A stretch of DNA of 64,000 bases, taken from NCBI RefSeq assembly GCF_023028345.1, contig NZ_CP095490.1:248001-312000 (forward strand). Reading direction: 5' to 3'. The position numbers and the translations under genes were made by a program. Below the pieces are notes generated by a model. It was not told the DNA's origin and searched no databases. It saw only the letters and a list, made by a program, of their open reading frames with translations. Source of the stretch: Halorientalis marina (GTDB lineage: Archaea; Halobacteriota; Halobacteria; Halobacteriales; Haloarculaceae). This document shows positions 1 to 6,812 of this stretch, piece after piece; position 1 is the stretch's first letter, and every line of letters starts with the position of its first letter.

Positions 1-1
1 T

Positions 2-541
2 GGCGACGACACCGACTCCAAATGGGCGAAACAGCTCCTCGCAGAGCTGGCCGATGGCCTCGAGGCAGATGCGGTCGACGGCTACCTCGCCGGCGAGGAT
101 CGACCGTCGACCATTGTCGAGCCGAAGCCCCGCGCCACCGGGCTCACCCTCGACGAGATCGTCGCTGACCATCTCGACTACCTCCACCACGAGGCGTTCT
201 TCGTGGTGTCGACGACGTTCGAGGTGACCGCCTATCGGACGCTGTGGTTCGGGCTCCAGTACGACTCGGAGACAGTCGAACAGGGAGAGACGGTCGGGAA
301 CGGTGCGCTCGCGACGGTGCGCTGGTACGACGGCGAGCCGGTCGGCGACGGCCACCTGCAGGGCCAGTTCCAAGCCCTGAAAGACGTCACCGGCGATATG
401 CTCGACAAGGGTGTGTTCACCCAGTCGACGGCTCGTCAGTATCTCAAGCAGAAGCTCGGTGAGTGGGTCGGAGAGCGTCAGGAGTTGCGAATTCCGGGCG
501 GTGAAGCACCGTCTACCGGCGCCACGATCAGCCGCTCATAG
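2..541 (+). CDS. Hypothetical plasmid protein, 5' end outside window
   Basis: The reading frame is open from base 2 to the stop at 541, so at least 179 residues are present and the start lies before the window. The visible part begins GDDTDSKWAKQLLAEL and is acidic, with a compact segment rich in aromatic residues (AYRTLWFGLQYDSE) near the middle. An internal GTG at 203 could be called as a start, but the same frame with the same composition continues upstream without a stop, so an internal start is unlikely. I do not recognise the family. It is the first of a run of co-directional backbone genes up to 3142. Confidence 0.7.
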   Translation, partial: GDDTDSKWAKQLLAELADGLEADAVDGYLAGEDRPSTIVEPKPRATGLTLDEIVADHLDYLHHEAFFVVSTTFEVTAYRTLWFGLQYDSETVEQGETVGNGALATVRWYDGEPVGDGHLQGQFQALKDVTGDMLDKGVFTQSTARQYLKQKLGEWVGERQELRIPGGEAPSTGATISRS

Positions 542-616
542 GCCGATCTGTGTCGACGCAGATGGTGGTTTGTCTGGGGCAGAAAGGACTGAGCCCCACC
601 GTGGGCTCGTGATCTG

Positions 617-1039
617 ATGCCCGAGAAACCAGACGCCGATCCATTCCTCGATTGCGAGTTGGGTCCCGACGCAGTCCTCGGGACACGCACCTTCGAAGAT
701 GTCCTGTTCAACGAAGAGACGGAGACACCGGTGAACGTACTGACCGGCGAGACACCCGCACACTCACAGGCGACCGTCGAGGAGGCGACGGCGTTCGCAG
801 CGAGCATCGACACGGACACGCCCCAAATCGCGCTCCCGGCCTCCGTCGAGACGCAAATCGAAACCCAGAGCAAGCCCTACACGGCGGCAGCGTTCTTCCA
901 CTTCAAGGCTACCGGGTCGCTCGAACTGCACCGTGCCTACCATGCCGCCTACGAATGCGATGCGTTCAGCGTTGATTTCGAGGCGGACTACGAGGCCGGC
1001 GACTTGACGATCACCGTCGAGCGTGCGGCCGACTCCTGA
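617..1039 (+). CDS. Hypothetical acidic protein, 140 aa
   Basis: An ATG at 617 opens a 140-residue acidic protein starting MPEKPDADPFLDCELG. Residues 80-135 look like a small alpha/beta domain (YTAAAFFHFKATGSLELHRA then a Tyr/Glu-rich strand region). No catalytic motif, zinc site or membrane segment is visible. It lies 75 bases after the preceding gene and in the same direction. Codon use is typical haloarchaeal with G/C at third positions, which supports the gene over the antisense frames. Function unknown. Confidence 0.65.
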   Translation: MPEKPDADPFLDCELGPDAVLGTRTFEDVLFNEETETPVNVLTGETPAHSQATVEEATAFAASIDTDTPQIALPASVETQIETQSKPYTAAAFFHFKATGSLELHRAYHAAYECDAFSVDFEADYEAGDLTITVERAADS

Positions 1040-1057
1040 ACGCGATCTCACGAACCA

Positions 1058-1090
1058 GATTTTTCGAGCGCCGGCGATGGGTGCCGGCGC
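1058..1090 (+). promoter_or_regulatory. T-run plus GC hairpin leader motif, copy A
   Basis: A T-run (1060-1064) is followed by a perfect 8-bp inverted repeat, GCGCCGGC (1068-1075) and GCCGGCGC (1083-1090), around the loop GATGGGT. It lies between the stop at 1039 and the ATG at 1148. The same layout recurs before several other small genes in the window. It could terminate the upstream transcript or act as a 5' leader structure; the sequence alone does not decide. Confidence 0.6.
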
Positions 1091-1147
1091 ACCGAGCAGA
1101 CAGAGCGGACCAGAGCCCGGTGAGTCGGCGCTCCGAGGTGAACGAAG

Positions 1148-1648
1148 ATGCATATGGTCATCTACGCCTTAGTCGAAGCACCGACTCAGCACGACGCCCT
1201 GATTGAAGGGAAAGCGGTCTTCGACCGTCTCGTCGGCGCGAATCCCCACGGATGCGCCGTGTTTGATTACTACTGCACCTTCGACGAAGACGATACGATG
1301 GTCGCCGGGAAGGCCCGCTGGGGTGACCTGCCGACGGCAGCCCCCATCAACTCAGAGGAGGGCGGTGAACTCCTCGACCGGGCCTGGAAGGCCACCAAGG
1401 AAGAGTTTCAGCGGAATCTCGACCGCGTGAAGGAGGCCCTCGACGAGCTCAGCGACGAGGCGATCATGCGCGACGAGGACCTCGCTCGGCACGCGTTCCA
1501 CCAGGTCGGCGCCTACGAGGGGCCGTCCATCCCGATGTACGATCAGCACGCACAGGGGATTCGGCATCGCGGCCAGCTGGATCGTGTCCTCGAGGAAGAG
1601 GAGGACAGTCAAACGCTCTGGATCGTCCCCGCGGACGTTCACTTCTAA
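1148..1648 (+). CDS. Hypothetical protein, 166 aa
   Basis: Begins MHMVIYALVEAPTQHDAL, with two in-frame ATGs at 1148 and 1154. The N-terminal third predicts beta-alpha structure and holds GCAVFDYYCTFDEDD (about 36-50). A long helical segment follows (about 75-125, Glu/Lys/Arg-rich), and the C-terminus has strand WIVPADVHF. The gene sits 6 bases before the next one, so the two are probably cotranscribed. It resembles conserved haloarchaeal plasmid proteins without known function; no catalytic signature was seen. Confidence 0.7.
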   Translation: MHMVIYALVEAPTQHDALIEGKAVFDRLVGANPHGCAVFDYYCTFDEDDTMVAGKARWGDLPTAAPINSEEGGELLDRAWKATKEEFQRNLDRVKEALDELSDEAIMRDEDLARHAFHQVGAYEGPSIPMYDQHAQGIRHRGQLDRVLEEEEDSQTLWIVPADVHF

Positions 1649-1654
1649 CCGACG

Positions 1655-2020
1655 ATGCCACGGATCACTAACTGGGCACGAGAAAGTCGCACACCGACGC
1701 TCGCGTATCGAAACACCGAGACCGGCGCACGGGCTGTCCTGCACCGGGCCCCCGACTCCTACCGGTACAAGTGGCGAGGAGCGATCCTCGTCGACGGCTA
1801 CCCGGTGTGGTCGCGAGGGTACGAGACGAAAGACGCGAAATCATTCCGGGACGAACTCCGGAAGCGCCCTACGCCCGAGCTGAGTTGTCCCGAGTGCCCG
1901 AACGACGATGTCCTCGTCGGTGAGAAGTCAGCAGAGGGGGCGAAGGTTCAGCGCTGGTTCGACTGTCCGGACTGCGGGTACGAAGCACCATCACGCATCG
2001 TCTACGGGGCCGAGCGGTGA
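1655..2020 (+). CDS. Zinc-ribbon hypothetical protein, 121 aa
   Basis: The protein begins MPRITNWARESRTPTLAYRN. Its N-terminal 65 residues form a small beta-rich domain with YRYKWRGAILVDGYPVWSRG. The C-terminal part is a zinc ribbon with two Cys pairs, CPEC near residue 77 and CPDC near residue 105. This arrangement is common in small haloarchaeal nucleic-acid-associated proteins. It follows the 166-aa gene by only 6 bases, suggesting an operon. Its role is not known. Confidence 0.7.
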   Translation: MPRITNWARESRTPTLAYRNTETGARAVLHRAPDSYRYKWRGAILVDGYPVWSRGYETKDAKSFRDELRKRPTPELSCPECPNDDVLVGEKSAEGAKVQRWFDCPDCGYEAPSRIVYGAER

Positions 2021-2040
2021 CTGAGCGAACCTCCGTCGCG

Positions 2041-2074
2041 TTGTTTTTCGTCCGGGCAGGAACGGGTGGCCCGG
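2041..2074 (+). promoter_or_regulatory. T-run plus GC hairpin leader motif, copy B
   Basis: TTGTTTTTC is followed by CCGGGC (2052-2057), a purine-rich loop AGGAACGGGTG, and GCCCGG (2069-2074). It lies 22 bases before the ATG at 2096. The spacing and the GGG-TG loop element match the other copies of the motif family. Confidence 0.55.
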
Positions 2075-2095
2075 TTCGATCGGGCCGGTCCAACA

Positions 2096-2491
2096 ATGAG
2101 CCTTGAAGTACTCAACCGACACAGTGAGGCACTGTTCGAGTTCCTCTGGTGTCCCGTCTGCGGGCACGAGGTGTTCAGTCACATTCCCTTCGAGGGCGTT
2201 TTCTGCAAGAACTGTAACACGCAGGTCGTCCTCCAAGAGTCCCGAGAAACGCGTGGCTACGAGGAAGCCGTCCTCGCCTGCTTCGACACGGACTCGACGT
2301 GGAACCTTCACGTCGACGAGAAGCTACGAGGCGACCTCCCTGACGGCTCGGCACGGGTGAAGATACTCGGCGCACCAGGTGCCTACAAGGTCGACTGGTG
2401 GAGTCCAGCACCGGGGGACGACTGGGAACCGGTCGAGCGGGGCGAGTTCGACGATGTCGAGGAACCAGACGAGGTGTCACATCTAGCGTAG
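2096..2491 (+). CDS. Zinc-ribbon protein with N-terminal CxxC pairs, 131 aa
   Basis: The ATG at 2096 (MSLEVLNRHSEALFEFLWCP) is preferred over an in-frame upstream start at 2066, because the latter lies inside the hairpin leader. Two Cys pairs, CPVC (about 19-22) and CKNC (about 37-40), make a zinc ribbon at the N-terminus. An alpha/beta domain follows, and the C-terminus ends in a very acidic tail. This is a conserved haloarchaeal plasmid family of unknown function. It belongs to the same strand run as its neighbours. Confidence 0.7.
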   Translation: MSLEVLNRHSEALFEFLWCPVCGHEVFSHIPFEGVFCKNCNTQVVLQESRETRGYEEAVLACFDTDSTWNLHVDEKLRGDLPDGSARVKILGAPGAYKVDWWSPAPGDDWEPVERGEFDDVEEPDEVSHLA

Positions 2492-2513
2492 CAGCTGTCA
2501 GTCGCAGCGGCGA

Positions 2514-2547
2514 GTTTGTTGTTGCGCCGGTGATGGGTGCCGGCGCA
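2514..2547 (+). promoter_or_regulatory. GC hairpin leader motif, copy C
   Basis: TGCGCCGG (2523-2530) pairs with CCGGCGCA (2540-2547) around the loop TGATGGGTG. A T/G-rich run (GTTTGTTGTTG) precedes it in place of the usual T-run. It ends 20 bases before the ATG at 2567. The arms and loop are nearly the same as copy A at 1068-1090. Confidence 0.55.
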
Positions 2548-2566
2548 CACGCGCCGGCGGTGATCG

Positions 2567-3142
2567 ATGTCGACTCGAAGTCAACTCCGATTCGTCCAAC
2601 GAGTCGAACAGCCTGGTGAAAGCGATAGCGACGCTGAACGGATCGCACAGGTGTACCGCCATTCAGACGGGTATCCGGCGAGTGTCCTTCGGGATCTCGT
2701 GCAACTGAAGGACCTTCTCGATGCGACGCGCGCCGAACGCGGCCCAGCCTACACAGCAGCGACGTTCGTGTTCCTCGATAAGCTCTCGACGGTCGAGCTC
2801 TATCTGGACGGCGACCCGGAGCGAACGATCGACGAAGCGCAGCCAGCAGACCTTCTCGAGACGTCCAACATGGAGCACCTCGATCAACCACTGTTCCTGC
2901 TGGGCCACGGCGTCGAGAATCCAGCTGACGGCATCCACGGCGACGAGGAGTTCCTCTACGTCGTGGAACTCCCGACGACGAACGCATTCGACGAGCCGGC
3001 CGAGTGGACAGTCAAGGTGAGCGGCCATTCAGCGTTCCCCCGCTGGGACGGCCCGACCGACGAAGCCTTCGAGCGGGCGACTTGGCAGTTCGAAGGGGCG
3101 CTGACGGTCGCTCTCGACGATCTGCTCGCTGAACCCGTGTAG
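2567..3142 (+). CDS. Conserved haloarchaeal hypothetical protein, 191 aa
   Basis: Begins MSTRSQLRFVQRVEQPG. It has the recognisable stretches VYRHSDGYPASVLRDL (about 29-44) and AATFVFLDKLSTVELYLDG (about 65-83), which recur in a widespread family of haloarchaeal proteins of unknown function. A beta-rich C-terminal half includes FLYVVELPTT. No catalytic residues can be assigned. It is the last gene of the first rightward run and converges on the CBS-HEPN gene at 3231, with an 88-base spacer. Confidence 0.7.
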   Translation: MSTRSQLRFVQRVEQPGESDSDAERIAQVYRHSDGYPASVLRDLVQLKDLLDATRAERGPAYTAATFVFLDKLSTVELYLDGDPERTIDEAQPADLLETSNMEHLDQPLFLLGHGVENPADGIHGDEEFLYVVELPTTNAFDEPAEWTVKVSGHSAFPRWDGPTDEAFERATWQFEGALTVALDDLLAEPV

Positions 3143-3230
3143 GAAATGTTCTAATCGGTAGCCCTAGAATTGTAGAAGTCTCGAAGGTAGGTAGGTAGTT
3201 CTTCGAGAGTGTTTTTGTGGTTGTCCGTAG

Positions 3231-4019
3231 TTACGTTGAAACAGCATCCAGACAGTCCGTGAGTGTCGTGTAGGTCTGCTCTACGGACCCGATCGTTCTG
3301 CCCTTTCCCAACCCCTCGCCAGTGTGCTGAACGATCAGTTGGGAATGAGCAACGGAGTTTCGCAACTTGGTCAAATCGTCAAGCTGGCTCGACGCTCGGT
3401 GATCACTCGAAAAGTCACAGGCATCCCAGCAGGCCTCGATACTGCTGATGATTGTCGCAAGCGTTGAGAACTGGGCGTAATGGATTTCATTGAGTTCGAT
3501 GTTTGATCGGCGGGCGTCAGCGTGTCTCTCTTCGATATCTTCCACAATATCCGGATCGAGGGGTACACGATCCTTCCAGTCGGGGGCCTCGTCAAGAACG
3601 AGCTCACGGAATCGCTCTTCGAGTAATGTGATGCGATCGAAGAGGTGGATCATCGCCGGCGACATGTTCAGGTCGGCACGCGTCAGGATGCCCGTCAGCC
3701 GATTCCGCCCGCCCAGAAAATAAAACGGGGCCTCGTAGAGTGCCGAAAGTACCTCATCGAACGTGGCGTCGGTACTGATGATCTCCTCGAGTGTTACTGG
3801 GCTCGTGTGGGCTGCAATTTGATCGTCGGCCGCTGCTTCCTGCAGGTGGTCGAGTTTGACATATCCGACAACTGTCTCTCCGTCGATTACGGGTGCGACA
3901 TCATATCCCTCCAACTCAAGCCAGTCAGTGGTCGCAGCGACCGTGGCATCAGGTGATTGTGACGCAATTGACCGCGTTGCGAGATCACCCGCGGTACAGA
4001 CGTAGAGGTCTCGTCCCAT
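3231..4019 (-). CDS. CBS-pair protein with C-terminal HEPN-like domain
   Basis: The ATG at 4019 gives 262 residues beginning MGRDLYVCTAGDLATRS. Residues 5-130 form two CBS repeats (DWLELEGYDVAPVIDGETVVGYV and a second FYFLGGRNRLTGILTRADL), which usually bind adenosyl ligands. The C-terminal 110 residues are helical and contain RNSVAH, an Rx4H motif as in HEPN ribonucleases. I infer a nucleotide-sensing domain controlling a HEPN domain. Upstream in-frame starts at 4115 and 4202 would add a hydrophobic segment that looks non-coding. The gene is divergent from the 4098 gene. Confidence 0.65.
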   Translation of the reverse strand: MGRDLYVCTAGDLATRSIASQSPDATVAATTDWLELEGYDVAPVIDGETVVGYVKLDHLQEAAADDQIAAHTSPVTLEEIISTDATFDEVLSALYEAPFYFLGGRNRLTGILTRADLNMSPAMIHLFDRITLLEERFRELVLDEAPDWKDRVPLDPDIVEDIEERHADARRSNIELNEIHYAQFSTLATIISSIEACWDACDFSSDHRASSQLDDLTKLRNSVAHSQLIVQHTGEGLGKGRTIGSVEQTYTTLTDCLDAVST

Positions 4020-4097
4020 TATCCCAGCCCTCGGCTTCGCGGCGAATAATCCTTCGGCCAGCACAAGAAATAAGTAGAGGTAATCACCAAGTATAAA

Positions 4098-4448
4098 TTG
4101 ATGAGTATAGGGCATTTTTTCGATGCAGGCGGATATCTCGACTACGGGGACGCAGTTGCGTTGCTGCCGGTGGAAGAGTTGCGGGCGAGAGTTTACACCC
4201 ACCGAGATGCGGAGTGTGCGCTCGGAGACGCACCATCCAATTCCGTGCTCGCTATCAGACCAACGGGGTTGGCGAGCAGCTACGCGTTGACTCAGCGGCC
4301 ACTAACGGCAATCGAGGTCGCATCGCTGGATAACGGGCTTCGGAACCAGATCGGCGAAGCCGTCGATGTCAATCTGGCGCAGTTCGAACTCATCCAGATT
4401 GGGAGAGCGACGACACCTGCACAGAACCGGAGTCTCGCGGAGTTTTGA
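4098..4448 (+). CDS. Hypothetical protein, 116 aa
   Basis: Two consecutive ATGs at 4098/4101 start a 116-residue frame (MMSIGHFFDAGGYLDYGDAV). Codon choice is compatible with a real gene, and a TATA-like box lies in the spacer shared with the divergent CBS-HEPN gene. No domain or motif could be identified. It ends 16 bases before the stop of the convergent Mrr gene. It may be a degraded or lineage-specific gene. Confidence 0.4.
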   Translation: MMSIGHFFDAGGYLDYGDAVALLPVEELRARVYTHRDAECALGDAPSNSVLAIRPTGLASSYALTQRPLTAIEVASLDNGLRNQIGEAVDVNLAQFELIQIGRATTPAQNRSLAEF

Positions 4449-4464
4449 CGGCTACCGACGACAT

Positions 4465-5829
4465 CTAGATCACCCCGAGTATGACGAAGAGGCCGATGAC
4501 GAGCAGCAGCGTCGCGACCACGCTTCCCCCGGCCAGTATCTTGTTCTCCATCGCCTTCTCGTGGAGCGGCATGTCGGCGTACTCCTCGCGGAACGCCTCG
4601 AGGTTCTGGTCGTCGTAGAAGTACTTCGTCTTCAGCGCGAACCGCTCGGTGACTGCACAGCCCGTACAGACCGGCTCGCCTTCCAGCCGCTCCGTTTTGG
4701 TGTGGCTGGGGCAGGCGATGGCCCCACAGTTGGAACAGTACGTGTACGTCTCGTCGAGGCCGCTCGTCTCGCAGTGGACGCACCGATTGATGCCGTCCTC
4801 GGCGGTCACTCGTGACGGGCCTGCCGCGTAGTACTCGTATGGATAGGTGTACGCTTGGATGTCGGTGGTGTGCCGAACCACGGGGAGGTACACCGGCTCA
4901 ATCGACTGGACGGAGATGTCCGAGCGGTTCGGCTCGCAGGTCTTGTTGTACGTGACGTTGTTGTCACCGGTGTAGGTCACCGTCGTCGTGTGGTGGTGCT
5001 GGAGGCGGTCCACGGCCCACTCCTTGTACTCCGTTTGGGTCTGTCCGAACCGCCGCTCCTCGACGTCGTCGAACACCTCTCCGAACTGCTCGGCGTCGAG
5101 ATCGACCGTCGCGTGGAGATTCTCGGTGACCAGCGTCCCGACGTCCTCGTCGACGACCTGCGGCTGCCCGCGTTCGGCGTGGGCGACGAATCGCGTCCGG
5201 TCGTTGATCCGATGGATGACACCCACCGACGTCTCGAAGATGGCGTTCGTGTCCGCGGTGACCGCGACCACCGGGCGGAACGACACCGACGAATGCGGTT
5301 CTGGAAGATCGGCGGCTTCGATGTTTTCGATGTCGCGGAACGCCTCCGCGACGGCCGCGTCGACGTCGGCGGCCGGGGCGTACGGGCGGAGCGTCTCGTC
5401 GCAGAGAATCTCGATGCGCCCGTTGTAGAGGTCGAGGCCGATCTCGTCGGCGATCTCCCGGAGGTCCTCGCCGTCGAGTAACTCGATTGGGTGTGGGTCG
5501 TCGTTTTGCTGGAGGCGGTCGGCGTACTCCTGAGCCGGGTTCGTAAACCGGCCGGTCGTGACGACCATTCCGCGTTTGGGGCCGTCGAAGTCGAACGTCG
5601 CGATCGCCGAGTGGAGTTTCTGGACGACCGGCCGCCCGACCGTCCCCGTGTGCTTACACTCGACGATGATCGCACGCCGCGTGCCGTCGACGACCTCCTC
5701 CATGAGGACGTCGCGGCCCTCGTCAGCGGTTCGGTCGGCCTGGCGGACGTTCTCGTAGCCGAGGTTGCGGAACACGTCCTCCATCACGTCCTCAAACTCG
5801 AACCCCGAGAGCTCGTCCAGTACAGCCAT
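4465..5829 (-). CDS. Mrr-type restriction endonuclease with zinc ribbon and C-terminal membrane segment
   Basis: The N-terminal domain (about 1-125) is a PD-(D/E)xK Mrr-type nuclease: FEFEDVMEDVFRNLGYENV, then the catalytic pattern EGRDVL and VECKHT. The middle 200 residues are beta-rich and unassigned. At about 350-400 lies a double zinc ribbon (CVHC, CSNC, CTGC pairs with nearby His). The last 25 residues form a hydrophobic helix (GSVVATLLLVIGLFVILGV), so the enzyme may be anchored to the membrane. ATG 5829 is preferred; 5835 is an alternative two codons upstream. The known role of Mrr enzymes is cleavage of modified or foreign DNA; the exact target here is unknown. Confidence 0.75.
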   Translation of the reverse strand: MAVLDELSGFEFEDVMEDVFRNLGYENVRQADRTADEGRDVLMEEVVDGTRRAIIVECKHTGTVGRPVVQKLHSAIATFDFDGPKRGMVVTTGRFTNPAQEYADRLQQNDDPHPIELLDGEDLREIADEIGLDLYNGRIEILCDETLRPYAPAADVDAAVAEAFRDIENIEAADLPEPHSSVSFRPVVAVTADTNAIFETSVGVIHRINDRTRFVAHAERGQPQVVDEDVGTLVTENLHATVDLDAEQFGEVFDDVEERRFGQTQTEYKEWAVDRLQHHHTTTVTYTGDNNVTYNKTCEPNRSDISVQSIEPVYLPVVRHTTDIQAYTYPYEYYAAGPSRVTAEDGINRCVHCETSGLDETYTYCSNCGAIACPSHTKTERLEGEPVCTGCAVTERFALKTKYFYDDQNLEAFREEYADMPLHEKAMENKILAGGSVVATLLLVIGLFVILGVI

Positions 5830-5890
5830 CCTCAATTATGTGGACAGTACGTGCAATTGCCAAATACGTTGCCGAACGCTACGCCGTCCT

Positions 5891-5922
5891 GTTTGTTGAA
5901 CCCCCAGAGGGGGTGCGGGGGT
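5891..5922 (+). promoter_or_regulatory. GC hairpin leader motif, copy D
   Basis: GTTTGTTGA is followed by ACCCCC (5900-5905), the loop AGAGGGGGTGC and GGGGGT (5917-5922). It lies 24 bases before the ATG at 5946. The loop keeps the GAGGGGGTG element of the family, although the T-run is interrupted by G. Confidence 0.5.
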
Positions 5923-5945
5923 CACCGAACCACCCGCGAGCAACG

Positions 5946-6632
5946 ATGAACGGGAATGTACCTATGGCCAGTTCGGAATCGGTTCCAGTAGCATCGCCCG
6001 CACAGTCTCACCGAGACGCAGTCGAGTACGTAGGCTTCCGCGTCGACGGCCAAGCCGTCGTGCTGAACCTCTCGGAACATCGGCGACTCTCCCTCGAGCG
6101 CAGTCTGGACCTCGTCAACCACAGTCCGAGCGGGTTCGAGTGGGGATACAGTGGTAGCGGGCCTGCCCAGCTCGCGTGCGCACTCCTGCTCGACTATTAC
6201 GACGATGAGCAGGTCGCCCGTGAGCACTACATCGCGTTCCGGAATCAGGTGATCTCACAGCTGGAGTGCAACGGGGCCGCGGCGTGCTGGCACCTCACCG
6301 GCGAGGAAATCGACGCCGCGATGGCGACCCTTACCGACGACGTCGTCGCCCTCGCCGATGGCGGACGGCCGTCGCCGACGCTCCCCGAGAACTGGCGAAC
6401 CGTCTCTCGCCCGGACCGGCGGGTCTTCCAGCGCGCTGATCGCGACCACTACATCGTGCTCGGGGATGGAAGCGACGAATGGCTTGTCGTTCTCTGTAGC
6501 CAGGGCGACCGTACATATCCTGCCCCGCTCGCACATCGAACGGTTATCGAGGAGGCTGACGTGGAACGGGTAATCCGAGAACTCGCCGAAGAGAGCAACG
6601 ACCTCATCGAACCCCCGGAGGGGGAGCACTGA
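5946..6632 (+). CDS. DUF6166-like protein, 228 aa
   Basis: The N-terminal region has YVGFRVDGQAVVLNLSEH and FEWGYSGSGPAQLACALLL, the typical WGY-GSGP-QLA signature of the DUF6166 family found in phages and haloarchaeal plasmids. The C-terminal half is a second small domain containing HYIVLGDGSDEWLVVLCS. The ATG at 5946 follows the leader hairpin; a longer frame from 5838 would translate through the hairpin and is rejected. The stop codon overlaps the ATG of the next small gene. The function of DUF6166 is not established. Confidence 0.7.
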   Translation: MNGNVPMASSESVPVASPAQSHRDAVEYVGFRVDGQAVVLNLSEHRRLSLERSLDLVNHSPSGFEWGYSGSGPAQLACALLLDYYDDEQVAREHYIAFRNQVISQLECNGAAACWHLTGEEIDAAMATLTDDVVALADGGRPSPTLPENWRTVSRPDRRVFQRADRDHYIVLGDGSDEWLVVLCSQGDRTYPAPLAHRTVIEEADVERVIRELAEESNDLIEPPEGEH

Positions 6633-6742
6633 TGGAGACACTTCGACTGGCGCGAGCCACCCACCAGCTCCTCGAACGTGGTGTCGAGGCGCTCGAGAAA
6701 ATCGGGCGCGAACTGGAGCGATACAACGACCGGGAGGAGTGA
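6632..6742 (+). CDS. Small helical protein, 36 aa
   Basis: An ATG at 6632 overlaps the preceding stop codon (TGATG) and opens 36 codons beginning METLRLARATHQLLERG and ending in a charged helix. The overlap suggests translational coupling to the DUF6166-like gene. The protein would be a single amphipathic helix. Function unknown; it may be a partner of the upstream protein. Confidence 0.45.
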   Translation: METLRLARATHQLLERGVEALEKIGRELERYNDREE

Positions 6743-6774
6743 TTCGTGACCCAAGCACAGTTATTACCGCCAGA

Positions 6775-6796
6775 ATTACCAGACTGCTCTGGTAAT
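6775..6796. promoter_or_regulatory. Perfect 9-bp inverted repeat before the membrane Mrr gene
   Basis: ATTACCAGA (6775-6783) and TCTGGTAAT (6788-6796) flank CTGC and end 16 bases before the ATG at 6813. It could be an operator or a terminator of the preceding short operon. Confidence 0.5.
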
Positions 6797-6812
6797 CAGA
6801 TAATAATCAGAT

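Noticed and set aside
2175..2987. 270-aa Arg-rich minus-strand frame
   Set aside because: Arg/Ser-rich composition is typical of the wrong frame of GC-rich haloarchaeal genes.
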